Source of the DNA: Neorhizobium populisoli
Lineage (GTDB): Bacteria; Pseudomonadota; Alphaproteobacteria; Rhizobiales; Rhizobiaceae
Assembly (NCBI RefSeq): GCF_019430945.1
Contig: NZ_JAHYCB010000007.1
Coordinates: 372,001 to 436,000 of the forward strand
Direction of reading: 5' to 3'
DNA: 64,000 nucleotides
Shown here: piece after piece, positions 7,549-15,468 of the stretch
How the letters are laid out: the number at the start of each line of letters is the position of its first letter
How positions within the stretch are numbered: position 1 is the first letter of the stretch
Notes under the pieces: model-generated
What the model was told of the DNA's origin: nothing
Databases searched by the model: none
What the model saw: the letters and a program-made list of their open reading frames with translations, nothing else
Program-made: the position numbers and the translations under genes

Positions 7549-8505
7549 TTATTTATGAGCGACCGGCGGCGTGCCGTGCGTGTGGAATGTTTCGATCGTC
7601 TTCATGCCCCAGGCCTGGCCCTTCTTGCGGTCCGCCTCGGTCCAGACGACCGGCTTCCAATCCGGCCGCAGGATGAGCCGCGCGCCGGCATTGGCAATTT
7701 CGACGCGGTTGCCGGCCGGCTCCCAGACATAAAGGAAGAACGTGCCCTGGATCGCATGCTTGTGCGGGCCGGATTCGATGTGAACGCCGTTTTCCAGGAA
7801 GATATCAGCGGCGCGCAGGATGTCTTCGCGCTGGTCGACCGCATAGGTGACGTGGTGGAAACGGCCGTGCGAACCGGTATGGTCTTCCGAGCAGGCAAGG
7901 TCATAGGTCTTGTTGTTGATGGTGAACCAGCATCCGCCGATCCGGCCGTTGTCGAGCTGGATCATTTCCGTGACGCGGCTGCCGAGCGCCACCGTCATGA
8001 ACTCGCGGATTTGGCTAACGTCGGAGGCAAGCAGGTTAACATGGTCGAGGCGGCGCGGGGAAGCGCCGCGGCCGTGATAACGCTGGGCGATGTTCTTCAG
8101 CGCCGGTTTCTCTTCCGGCGGCGCCACATATTCCTTGGTATCCCAGTAAAGTTCGAAGAGATGCCCATCCGGGCTCTTGAACTGATAGGCGCGGCCATGG
8201 CCGAGATCGCCTTCGCTCCAGCCGACACCCCAGCCCTTGTCCTCGATCACCTTGACACGGCGCTCCAGTGCCTCCGGTGAAGAGGTGCGGTAACCGATGT
8301 GGCCGATGCCGGTCGTATTGTGGCGGGTGAGCTTCAGCGTATGGAATTCATAATCGTCGAAGGCGCGCAGATAGACGCTGTTTTCGTCCCGTCCGCTCTC
8401 GGTCAGGCCATAGACGCGGGTGAAGAAATCGAGCGTCTCGTCGAAACGGTCGGAATAGAGTTCAACGTGACCCAGATGGGCGACATCGTAACAGTTCTCG
8501 GTCAT
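7549..8505 (-). CDS. Type I (VOC-fold) extradiol ring-cleavage dioxygenase
   Basis: 318 aa with two VOC modules (about residues 8-125 and 150-272). The C-terminal module keeps the iron ligands of type I extradiol enzymes: His155 (RRLDHVNLL), His217/218 (GRFHHVTYA) and Glu269 (GNRVEIAN), plus the catalytic-type His248/250 and Tyr259 (FFLYVWEP). It heads the galB-galC-galD operon, so it most likely makes the oxalomesaconate-type product from a trihydroxylated or dihydroxylated benzoate. Known gallate and protocatechuate 4,5-dioxygenases are of the unrelated LigB fold. The chosen ATG (8505) is where the VOC homology begins; the frame continues upstream to 8658, but those residues look non-coding. 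Confidence 0.85.
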   Translation of the reverse strand: MTENCYDVAHLGHVELYSDRFDETLDFFTRVYGLTESGRDENSVYLRAFDDYEFHTLKLTRHNTTGIGHIGYRTSSPEALERRVKVIEDKGWGVGWSEGDLGHGRAYQFKSPDGHLFELYWDTKEYVAPPEEKPALKNIAQRYHGRGASPRRLDHVNLLASDVSQIREFMTVALGSRVTEMIQLDNGRIGGCWFTINNKTYDLACSEDHTGSHGRFHHVTYAVDQREDILRAADIFLENGVHIESGPHKHAIQGTFFLYVWEPAGNRVEIANAGARLILRPDWKPVVWTEADRKKGQAWGMKTIETFHTHGTPPVAHK

Positions 8506-8829
8506 TGCTTTTCCCAAATACTCGACGATCCGGGTCAAGTGATTGGCCCGCAACCGGCTTGAGAACGCCCGGTGGACAGGCTTTCTCCTCCAATTCGAAG
8601 CAGGCTTCCTCCACCCGCACCCGGCCGGCAAGTGAGTACCGACGGTTGGAAAAGACATAGGAGGAGATAGGCAGACTGACGAATAGGTTCTTCTGCCGCG
8701 TCATAAGTTTTGGTTGAAATAGACCAAAGCCGCCTGCCCGATTCATGGCCGCGACAAACGAAAAAGGCGCGGCAAAACATGCCGCGCCTTCGCAAATTCA
8801 TCTCGCTGTCAGACAGCGGGCAGAGCTGG
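8506..8829. other. Intergenic region: promoter side of the ring-cleavage operon and terC terminator
   Basis: 324 bp. The right end holds the intrinsic terminator of terC (8757-8790). The rest must contain the minus-strand promoter of the dioxygenase operon. I see no clear -35/-10 pair and no GTATAC core here, so the GntR protein may not act at this promoter. Confidence 0.6.
8757..8790 (-). terminator. Intrinsic terminator of the TerC gene
   Basis: Perfect 10-bp stem AAGGCGCGGC (8764-8773) and GCCGCGCCTT (8781-8790) with a 7-nt loop. On the minus strand it is followed by TTTTTCGTTT. It lies 40 bp after the terC stop. Confidence 0.88.
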
Positions 8830-9540
8830 TCAGCCCGCCGGAGCCGGTGCCGGTGCGGCGCCATGGCCTCCGAAGAACGGCAACCAGTCGAGCGAACCCG
8901 GCCACACGGCATTGGTACCGTTGAGCACCATTTCGATTGCCACGTAGAAGATGATCGCGAGACCGACATAAGCGATCCAGCGGTGCTTGTTCAGCAGGCG
9001 AGCGATGAAGCTTGCGGCAAGGCCCATCAGCGCGATGGAGAGGCCGAGGCCAACGATCAGCACCCATTCGTGATGACCGGCCGCACCGGCAACCGCCAGA
9101 ACGTTGTCGAGAGACATCGAAACGTCGGCGATGACGATCTGCCAGGCAGCCTGGGCAAAGGTCTTCTTCGGTGCACCGGCGGCAACCTTGCCATCCTTGT
9201 TGAGGTCTTCGCCTTCAAGCGCCTCGGTCGCTTCCTCTTCATGATGGTGCGGAGAGCGTAGCTCGCGCCACATCTTCCAGCAGACATAAAGCAGAAGGAT
9301 ACCGCCGCCGATCAGCACCATGCCGCCCATGGCGAGCAGCTGCTGGGTGACGGCGGCGAAGAATATGCGCAGCACGGTCGCTGCGATGATACCGACCAGA
9401 ATGGCCTTGGCGCGGATTTCCTTCGGAAGGCCGGCGGCGGCCAGGCCGATGACGATCGCATTGTCGCCGGCCAGCACAAGGTCGATCATGATAACTTGCG
9501 CGAGGGCTGAAAGCGCCTCCGCACTGAAAATTTCCATCAT
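8830..9540 (-). CDS. TerC family integral membrane protein (YjbE/YkoY type)
   Basis: 236 aa, about seven membrane segments. Two repeats of the family's acidic motif are visible: IDLVLAGDNAIVIGLA near residue 20 and DVSMSLDNVLAVAGAAG near residue 138. A His/Glu-rich, cytosolic-looking loop (HHHEEEATEALEGEDLNKD) lies between them, and the C-terminus is Ala-Pro-rich (GAAPAPAPAG). TerC proteins of this branch are linked to export of manganese or other divalent metals at the membrane; the acidic membrane residues suit that. It is monocistronic with its own terminator. Either of two adjacent ATG codons could be the start. I saw no yybP-ykoY manganese riboswitch upstream. Confidence 0.85.
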   Translation of the reverse strand: MMEIFSAEALSALAQVIMIDLVLAGDNAIVIGLAAAGLPKEIRAKAILVGIIAATVLRIFFAAVTQQLLAMGGMVLIGGGILLLYVCWKMWRELRSPHHHEEEATEALEGEDLNKDGKVAAGAPKKTFAQAAWQIVIADVSMSLDNVLAVAGAAGHHEWVLIVGLGLSIALMGLAASFIARLLNKHRWIAYVGLAIIFYVAIEMVLNGTNAVWPGSLDWLPFFGGHGAAPAPAPAG

Positions 9541-9902
9541 TTGGCACCCGATCTCGAAATAGCAGGAGTGCCGCGTGCCGCGGAGCGTGACGAAACTGAG
9601 CCTTGCGACTGGCGTTTAAGCCTGTCGCAGGTCACCGCCGTTTTCGTCGCGTGATTTCCACGAACACCAGGCACCCAAGTTGGACTAAATCCAGTCCGAC
9701 ATCACAGCTCACGGATGAACTGCCAGAGGGGCCCGGTCCTGGTAGCCCGAGATTTAGCGCCATGATTGCGGAAACTCAAGTGAAGACTTCACGAAAGAAT
9801 GAACGCGGGGCCGCTATTTTGTACGGGATCGTTGACGATCCCTTGCCATTCCTCAGAAAAAGCTGCGCCGGCAACGCGAAATCTGTGCCGGCGCGGCCGT
9901 GA
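9541..9902. other. Intergenic region between terC and the ABC operon end
   Basis: 362 bp. The right end carries the terminator of the ABC operon (9855-9894). The left part must hold the minus-strand terC promoter. A possible 99-residue plus-strand frame (from 9603) has no ribosome site and no recognisable motif and is not called. Confidence 0.6.
9855..9894 (-). terminator. Intrinsic terminator of the pehA-ABC operon
   Basis: Perfect 9-bp stem GCGCCGGCA (9865-9873) and TGCCGGCGC (9886-9894) with a 12-nt loop. On the minus strand it is followed by AGCTTTTTCTG. It begins 8 bp past the stop of the last permease gene. Confidence 0.85.
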
Positions 9903-10775
9903 TCAGGAAACCGTCGGGTCGAGCTTGTCGCGCAGCCAGTCGCCGACGATCGAGATCGACAGCGTCGTCAGCATGATGACGAAGGACGGCGCCAGCATGA
10001 TCCAGGGCGCGCGGGTCAGATACTCGCGGCCATAACCGACCATGTTGCCGAGACTGGTCATCGGCGGCTGCACGCCGAGGCCAAGGAAGGACAGGCTCGA
10101 TTCCATCAGGATGATTTCCGGGAAGGTCAGCGTCATCGAGACGATCAGCGTCGAGGCGATGTTCGGCAGGATGTGCTTCAGATAGACCCGCGACGGCTTG
10201 GCGCCAAGCTGGGTGACGGCTGACGCATAACCTTGTCCGCTCGCCGCAATCGCCAGGCCGCGGGCGATACGGGCGTAACGCTCCCAGCCATAGAAACCCA
10301 TCAGGCAGATCAGCAGCGTCAGCGACGAGCCGAAGAACGCAAGCACTGCCAGCGACATGATCAGGAAGGGCATGGCGGCCTGAAAGTCGGCCAGCATCAG
10401 CACCAACTGTTCGACGATGCCGCGGAAATAGGCCGCCAGGAAGCCGAGCGTGGTGCCGACGAAAGCGGAGATCAGCGTCGCGCCGAAGGCGATCAGCAGC
10501 GAAATCCGGATCGACTCGATCAGGCGGGACATCACGTCACGGCCGAGTTCGTCGGTTCCGAGCCAATGCGCGGGATTACCCATCATCGACAAACGGTTGC
10601 GCAGGTCCATTGACGTGATCGCATAGGGGCGGATCCAGTCAGCCGACAATGCGATGACGACCATCGCGACGATCCAGACGACGCCGATAGCGACGAAGAT
10701 CGGAAATCGGCGCTTCGACTTCATCTTCTGCGTGGCGCCGATAACCGGAGCCGATTGAACAGCGGGGTTAGCCAT
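9903..10775 (-). CDS. ABC transporter permease, DppC/OppC type
   Basis: 290 aa, six predicted membrane segments. The N-terminal OppC_N region is followed by NPAHWLGTDELGRDVMSRLI, the hallmark of DppC/OppC permeases, and by the EAA-loop region SAVTQLGAKPSRVYLKHILPN. It pairs with the DppB-type permease encoded 11 bp upstream. The ATG at 10775 is chosen because MANPAVQSAP begins just after a ribosome site (AAGGAG); an upstream extension in the same frame overlaps the previous gene and is unlikely. It is the last gene of the phosphonate-ester-hydrolase-linked importer. Confidence 0.88.
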   Translation of the reverse strand: MANPAVQSAPVIGATQKMKSKRRFPIFVAIGVVWIVAMVVIALSADWIRPYAITSMDLRNRLSMMGNPAHWLGTDELGRDVMSRLIESIRISLLIAFGATLISAFVGTTLGFLAAYFRGIVEQLVLMLADFQAAMPFLIMSLAVLAFFGSSLTLLICLMGFYGWERYARIARGLAIAASGQGYASAVTQLGAKPSRVYLKHILPNIASTLIVSMTLTFPEIILMESSLSFLGLGVQPPMTSLGNMVGYGREYLTRAPWIMLAPSFVIMLTTLSISIVGDWLRDKLDPTVS

Positions 10776-10786
10776 ATCAATTCTCC

Positions 10787-11716
10787 TTAGTGCCGGGCTT
10801 GGTTGTTGCGAAGACGCGGGTCGAGATAGCCGTAGAGAATGTCGACCACGAAATTGGAGATGACCATCGTCGCGGCCACCATCAGCAGGATGCATTGCAC
10901 GACGGCAAGGTCACGGTTCGAAACCGACACCACCAGCAGGCGGCCGATGCCCGGCCAGGAGAACAGCGATTCCACCACCACGGCACCGGCGATCAGCGTG
11001 CCGACCATGAAGCCGGTGATCGTGACGATCGGGATCGCCGCATTCGGGAAAGCGTGTTCCCAGATCACCCGGCGCCACGGCAGGCCCTTGGCGCTGGCGG
11101 TGCGCATATAGGGCTGGCCGAGAATTTCGATCATCGCGCTGCGCGAGAAACGGGCCAGAATGCCGGCGCCGCCGATGCTCATCGTCACGATCGGCAGGAT
11201 GGCATGCATCCAGCTGTCGCGGCCGCCGGAGGGCAAAAGGCCCCAGGTGACGGAGAAAAGCAGCACGAGAATGAGGCCAAACACGAAGCTCGGCATGGTG
11301 AAGCCGATAACGGCGCCTGCCATGACGCCGCGATCCACCGCACTGTCGCGATGCAGCGCCGCATAAACGCCCGACGGGATACCGATCATCAGCTTGAGGA
11401 TCAGCGCCGGCACGGTGAGCTGCAACGTCGCCGGAATGCGGTCCATGACAAGCGAGATCGCCGACTGGCCGTCACGCATGGAAATGCCGAGATCGCCACC
11501 GAGGATCGCGCCGAAATAGCTCAGATACTGGATCCAGATCGGCTGATCGAGACCCCAGGCCTTGCGGAAAGCGATAATCGCATCTGGAGGCGCTTCCGGA
11601 CCCATGATGATCAACGCCGGGTCGCCGGACAGGCGCAGCACGACGAAAGCGAAAGTGACGACCAGAACGATCGTCATGAAAGCGCGCAGCGCCCGGATGA
11701 GAAAGAAACGCAACAT
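10787..11716 (-). CDS. ABC transporter permease, DppB/OppB type
   Basis: 309 aa, six membrane segments. It begins MLRFFLIRALRAFMTIVLVV, as DppB proteins do, and contains GDPALIIMGPEAPPDAI, the periplasmic loop LGGDLGISMRDGQSA, and the coupling-helix region YMRTASAKGLPWRRVIWEHAF that contacts the ATPases. It forms the heterodimeric channel with the downstream DppC-type protein. The gene starts 3 bp after the upstream ATPase stop, so the operon is tightly packed. Confidence 0.9.
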   Translation of the reverse strand: MLRFFLIRALRAFMTIVLVVTFAFVVLRLSGDPALIIMGPEAPPDAIIAFRKAWGLDQPIWIQYLSYFGAILGGDLGISMRDGQSAISLVMDRIPATLQLTVPALILKLMIGIPSGVYAALHRDSAVDRGVMAGAVIGFTMPSFVFGLILVLLFSVTWGLLPSGGRDSWMHAILPIVTMSIGGAGILARFSRSAMIEILGQPYMRTASAKGLPWRRVIWEHAFPNAAIPIVTITGFMVGTLIAGAVVVESLFSWPGIGRLLVVSVSNRDLAVVQCILLMVAATMVISNFVVDILYGYLDPRLRNNQARH

Positions 11717-11719
11717 CGA

Positions 11720-12700
11720 TCAGGTCTCCGAAGTGGCGGGCACGAGATGGCAGGCGGCCTTGCGGCCGGCCTCGACCGAGACGAAGGCGGGAATCTCGAC
11801 CCTGCACCGCTCCATCGCCACCGCGCAACGCGGATGAAAGGCGCAGCCGGACGGCCGGGCGGCCGGGTTCGGCGGCTCACCCTGCAGGATGATCCGGTCC
11901 TTCAGCGCCGTGCCCGGCACCGGCACGCTGGAGACCAGCGCCTGCGTGTAAGGATGCAGCGGCCGGCGGAAGATATCCTCGGACGGCGCTTCCTCGACGA
12001 TGCGGCCGAGATACATGACCGCGACGCGATCGGAGATATTGCGGACGACCTTCAGGTCATGGCTGATGAAGGCCATGGCGATGCCACGGGTTTCCTGCAG
12101 GTCGCGCAGAAGATTGATGACCTGCGCCTGGATCGAAACGTCGAGCGCCGAAACCGGTTCGTCGCAGACCAAGAGGTCTGGATTGGTGGCGATGGCGCGG
12201 GCGATGACGACCCGCTGGCGCTGGCCGCCGGACAGTTCGTGCGGATAGCTGCTCGCCTGGTCGCGGCGAAGCCCGACGGATTGCAGCAGTGTCTCGACGC
12301 GATCCTTGCGCTCTTTCTCGCTGCCGACCGCGTGAATATCCAGCGGCTCGGCGACCTGGGTGCCGATCGGAATGCGACGATCGAGCGCCGCAAGCGGATC
12401 CTGAAAGACCAGCTGCATGCGCGAACGCAGCTGCCGCCATGCATTGCTCTTGAGCTTCGGCATCGGCCTGCCGTCGAACTGCACCTGGCCTTCGCTGGGC
12501 TCTTCGAGGCCGAGCAGAAGGCGGCCGGTCGTGGACTTTCCGGAACCGGATTCACCGACGATGCCGAGCGTTGTGGCAGGCGCCACCGACAGTGTCACGC
12601 CATCGACGGCGCGCACATGTGTCGGCGTGCCGAACAGGCCCTTGCGGGAAATATAGGTTTTGACGAGATCGTTCGCCTCGATGAGATTGGTCGCGCTCAT
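11720..12700 (-). CDS. ABC transporter ATPase, DppF/OppF type
   Basis: 326 aa. Walker A GESGSGKST near residue 50, signature LSGGQRQRVVIARA, Walker B DLLVCDEPVSALD and the H-loop SHDL are all present. The C-terminal oligopeptide-ABC domain ends with the cysteine cluster CAFHPRCAVAMERC typical of DppD/F proteins, which bind an iron-sulfur cluster in some members. Its ATG overlaps the TGA of the DppD-type gene by 4 bp (12697-12700), implying translational coupling. It powers import together with that protein. Confidence 0.9.
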   Translation of the reverse strand: MSATNLIEANDLVKTYISRKGLFGTPTHVRAVDGVTLSVAPATTLGIVGESGSGKSTTGRLLLGLEEPSEGQVQFDGRPMPKLKSNAWRQLRSRMQLVFQDPLAALDRRIPIGTQVAEPLDIHAVGSEKERKDRVETLLQSVGLRRDQASSYPHELSGGQRQRVVIARAIATNPDLLVCDEPVSALDVSIQAQVINLLRDLQETRGIAMAFISHDLKVVRNISDRVAVMYLGRIVEEAPSEDIFRRPLHPYTQALVSSVPVPGTALKDRIILQGEPPNPAARPSGCAFHPRCAVAMERCRVEIPAFVSVEAGRKAACHLVPATSET

Positions 12701-13698
12701 GCGAATTCCACCTTCTCGACCAAAATGTGGGCTGATGGGCCCGGCGCGCCGGGCTCCTCCAGCGGATGGAAACAGGCGGTCGCCCAACCATCAGTGCCAG
12801 AAAGCGTCGGTACCTGATTATGGCAGACTTCGGACGAGTGGGCGCAACGCGGCGCGAATGCACAGCCGGCCGGCATGCGGCCCGCCTGCGGCACCGTGCC
12901 GGGGATCGGGATCAGCCGCTCGCGGCCGGCATCGAGCCGCGGGATCGCGTCGAACAGCCCGCGCGTATAGGGATGGCGCGGTGCGCGAAACAGCATTTCG
13001 GTGGAACACTGCTCGACGATGCGGCCGGCATACATGACGCAGACGCGCTCGCAGATCTGGCTTACCGCACCGAGATCGTGGCTGATGAAGACGATCGCCA
13101 TGCCGGTTTCCTGGCGAAGCGAAATGAGCAGATCGAGGATCTGTGCCTGGATGGTCGCGTCGAGCGCCGTGGTCGGCTCGTCGGCGATCAGCAGGTCGGG
13201 TTTGCCGGCGAGTGCCATGGCGATCATCAGGCGCTGGTTCTGGCCGCCGGAAAATTCGTGCGGATAGTTGTCGAAACGACGGACGGCATCCGGAATGCCG
13301 ACGAGATCCATCAGCCGGATCGCTTCCGCACGTGCCGTGGCGCCGCTGAGCCCCTGATGCAGGGAGACGGCCTCGGCAATCTGCCGGCCGGCACGCAGCA
13401 CCGGATTAAGCGAGCTGGACGGATCCTGGAAGATCATCGCGATGCGACCGCCGCGCACATGTTCCAGCTTTTCGCGTGGCGAACCGACGAGTTCCTCGTC
13501 ACCGAGTTTTACCGAGCCGGACACCGAAGCCTTGCCCGGCAGAAGGCCAAGCGCCGCAAGCCAGGTCACCGACTTGCCGCAACCGGATTCGCCGACGAGA
13601 CCGACGGCCTCGCCTTTTTCGATCGTCAGATTGATCCCGTGTAGGACCGGAACGCCGCTGAAAGCGACCCCGAGATTGGAGATTTCGACCAACGGCAT
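12697..13698 (-). CDS. ABC transporter ATPase, DppD/OppD type
   Basis: 333 aa. Walker A GESGCGKSV near residue 40, Q-loop IFQDPSSSLNPVL, signature FSGGQNQRLMIAMA, Walker B DLLIADEPTTALD and H-loop SHDL. The C-terminal region holds CAFAPRCAHSSEVC. The ATG at 13698 follows AAGGAGA. The long frame that continues upstream to 14199 only reads antisense-like sequence of the binding-protein gene and is rejected. A stem-loop at 13756-13779 separates it from the binding-protein gene. Confidence 0.9.
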   Translation of the reverse strand: MPLVEISNLGVAFSGVPVLHGINLTIEKGEAVGLVGESGCGKSVTWLAALGLLPGKASVSGSVKLGDEELVGSPREKLEHVRGGRIAMIFQDPSSSLNPVLRAGRQIAEAVSLHQGLSGATARAEAIRLMDLVGIPDAVRRFDNYPHEFSGGQNQRLMIAMALAGKPDLLIADEPTTALDATIQAQILDLLISLRQETGMAIVFISHDLGAVSQICERVCVMYAGRIVEQCSTEMLFRAPRHPYTRGLFDAIPRLDAGRERLIPIPGTVPQAGRMPAGCAFAPRCAHSSEVCHNQVPTLSGTDGWATACFHPLEEPGAPGPSAHILVEKVEFA

Positions 13699-13755
13699 GA
13701 ACCGTCTCCTTGTCTGGGTGGGCGCTTCACTGAAGCGGCGCCGAAAACGGGAAAC

Positions 13756-13779
13756 GGGCCGAAGGTTTCCCTTCGGCCC
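13756..13779 (-). terminator. Attenuating or stabilising hairpin after the binding-protein gene
   Basis: Perfect 10-bp stem GGGCCGAAGG / CCTTCGGCCC (13756-13765, 13770-13779) with a GAAA tetraloop on the minus strand, then GTTTCCCGTTTTC. It sits 17 bp after the binding-protein stop and before the ATPase genes. Such hairpins usually keep binding-protein mRNA more abundant than that of the membrane components. Confidence 0.75.
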
Positions 13780-13796
13780 GCAAGTCAATGGTGGGC

Positions 13797-15431
13797 TCAG
13801 CCCCAGTTGCCGGCGCGGAAGTCCATGGCGAAGGAGGCGGCAGCCTTCCACTTGGTCTTCTTCGACTTGGCGGTAAACACGGCGTTCTGGTGGAGAACCG
13901 TGTAGGCCGGGTCGTCGCGTTCGCAGATCTGCAGCATGCGGGCGAAGGCTTCGCGGCGCTTCGCACGGTCGGTGCTGGTTTCCATGAAGTTGGAGAGGGT
14001 GTTCATCTCCTCGTTCGTCCACTCGCCGACCTGCTGCTGCTGGCCGTTCGGGCCGTGCTGAGCCACGATCGAAGAGACCGGGTCGGAGAAGTTGGCGGAG
14101 TTCGACCAGTCGCGGACTGCACGCGTCGGGGTCTTTTCGAGGATCTGCTGCCAGTTTTCCTTCATTTCGATCTGGACGTTCAGGCCAACCTGATTCCACA
14201 TCTCGACGAGGACCTGCGCGGTCGGGGTCTGGTTGGTATAGTAGTTGTTGAGCAGGCGATAGGGAATCGGGTCGCCCTTGTAGCCGGCGTCCTTCAGGAG
14301 CTTGCGGGCGAGTTCCGGGTTATATTCCGGAACCTTCCAGTCCTTGATCAACATGTCGGCGTAGAAGTCCCACTGCAGGCCTGCCGGAACCTTGGTGCGG
14401 CCGGCCCAGAGCGAGTCGACGATCGCCTGGCGGTCGATCGCGTGCGTGAAGGCGCGGCGAACGAGCGGGTTGGCAAGCTGCGGATGCGTCTTGTCGAATA
14501 CGGTCAGGCGGTGGTTGGTGATCGTGCCGCCGAGAACTTCGAAACCGGCGTTCTTTTCGATGCCCTGGATCTGGTCCGGCGGGATGTCGGAAGCGAGGTC
14601 GTATTCGCCCGACAGAAGGCCGTTGATGCGGGACGCGACTTCCGGAACTTCGACGAAGCGGATGCGCTTCAGAGCCGGCAGGCCACCCCAATACTGATCG
14701 TGGGATTCATAGATCAGATAGGTGTCCGGCTTGAACTCGGCGACCTTGTACGGGCCGGTGGTGATCGGCTTGCGGGCCCAGTCCAGATAGCTCTTCGACT
14801 CGTCCCACGCGCGGCGGCTGGCGATCGCGCTGGCGACAGCGGAAAGGCGGCCTTCCATAGTGACGTCGGACGAACCGTTGACGAAACGGACCGTGTACTT
14901 GTCGACGATCTCGACGCCGAGCAGGGCCGGCCAGAAGCGGCGGGCAACAGCCGGGATTTCGACCGGAAGTTCCTTGCTTTCGCGGCCGAGCGGGTTCTTT
15001 TCGGTGACGAAAATGGTCTTGCCGGTGGACGGCTGGGTATTGCCGAACATGCGCTCCTTGCTGAAGGAGAAGACGACGTCTTCGGCGGTCATTTCGTCGC
15101 CGTTATGGAACTTGACGCCCTGGCGGAGCTTCAGCTCAAGGGTCTTGTCGTCGATGCGGCGCCATTCGGTGGCAAGGCCAGGTGTCGCAGTCAGGTCGGA
15201 CAGCCACTTGGTGCCGATCAGGGTTTCCCAGAGCGACGAGTTGAAGATGCGGGTGCCGACATTCGACTGTTCGCGCAGCGTGTCGAGCGTGTTGGAGTTG
15301 GAGATTTTCTGAACGGCGACGGTGATCGACGGACGCTGGTCGGCCTGGGCGATCGAGAAGCGCGGCAGGATCAGCGAACCGGCAGCGGCGGCACCGAGGC
15401 CGAGCGTGCTGCGACGGGTGAAGTTGACCAT
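13797..15431 (-). CDS. Periplasmic solute-binding protein, family 5 (peptide/nickel type)
   Basis: 544 aa. The N-terminus MVNFTRRSTLGLGAAAAGSL has a twin-arginine-like R-R-S-T-L start, then a hydrophobic stretch and a cleavage-type end (FSIAQA), so export may be by Tat. The SBP_bac_5 body shows LRQGVKFHNGDEMTAEDVVFS near residue 105 and PLVRRAFTHAIDRQAIVDSL in the second lobe. It is encoded between a phosphonate monoester hydrolase and the DppDFBC-type genes, all on one strand. The ligand may be an organophosphorus ester rather than a peptide; this is inferred from the neighbour only. Confidence 0.88.
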   Translation of the reverse strand: MVNFTRRSTLGLGAAAAGSLILPRFSIAQADQRPSITVAVQKISNSNTLDTLREQSNVGTRIFNSSLWETLIGTKWLSDLTATPGLATEWRRIDDKTLELKLRQGVKFHNGDEMTAEDVVFSFSKERMFGNTQPSTGKTIFVTEKNPLGRESKELPVEIPAVARRFWPALLGVEIVDKYTVRFVNGSSDVTMEGRLSAVASAIASRRAWDESKSYLDWARKPITTGPYKVAEFKPDTYLIYESHDQYWGGLPALKRIRFVEVPEVASRINGLLSGEYDLASDIPPDQIQGIEKNAGFEVLGGTITNHRLTVFDKTHPQLANPLVRRAFTHAIDRQAIVDSLWAGRTKVPAGLQWDFYADMLIKDWKVPEYNPELARKLLKDAGYKGDPIPYRLLNNYYTNQTPTAQVLVEMWNQVGLNVQIEMKENWQQILEKTPTRAVRDWSNSANFSDPVSSIVAQHGPNGQQQQVGEWTNEEMNTLSNFMETSTDRAKRREAFARMLQICERDDPAYTVLHQNAVFTAKSKKTKWKAAASFAMDFRAGNWG

Positions 15432-15468
15432 TGGATATTCTCCTTGGGGGTGGAATTGAGGGTTGGGT

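Noticed and set aside
8506..8658. Upstream extension of the VOC dioxygenase
   Set aside because: The 51 extra residues (Arg/Leu-rich) precede the VOC homology, which begins at MTENCYDV; treated as untranslated leader.
9541..9720. yybP-ykoY manganese riboswitch before terC
   Set aside because: TerC genes sometimes carry it, so I looked, but the conserved GGGGAGUA-type element is not visible on the minus strand.
10790..12817. Very long plus-strand open frame (675 codons) over the minus-strand ABC genes
   Set aside because: Arg/His/Asp-rich composition, no domain, antisense to well-supported permease and ATPase genes; a GC-rich codon-position artefact. The same holds for long frames at 1522-3084, 13788-15518, 34836-36290 and 42716-44209.
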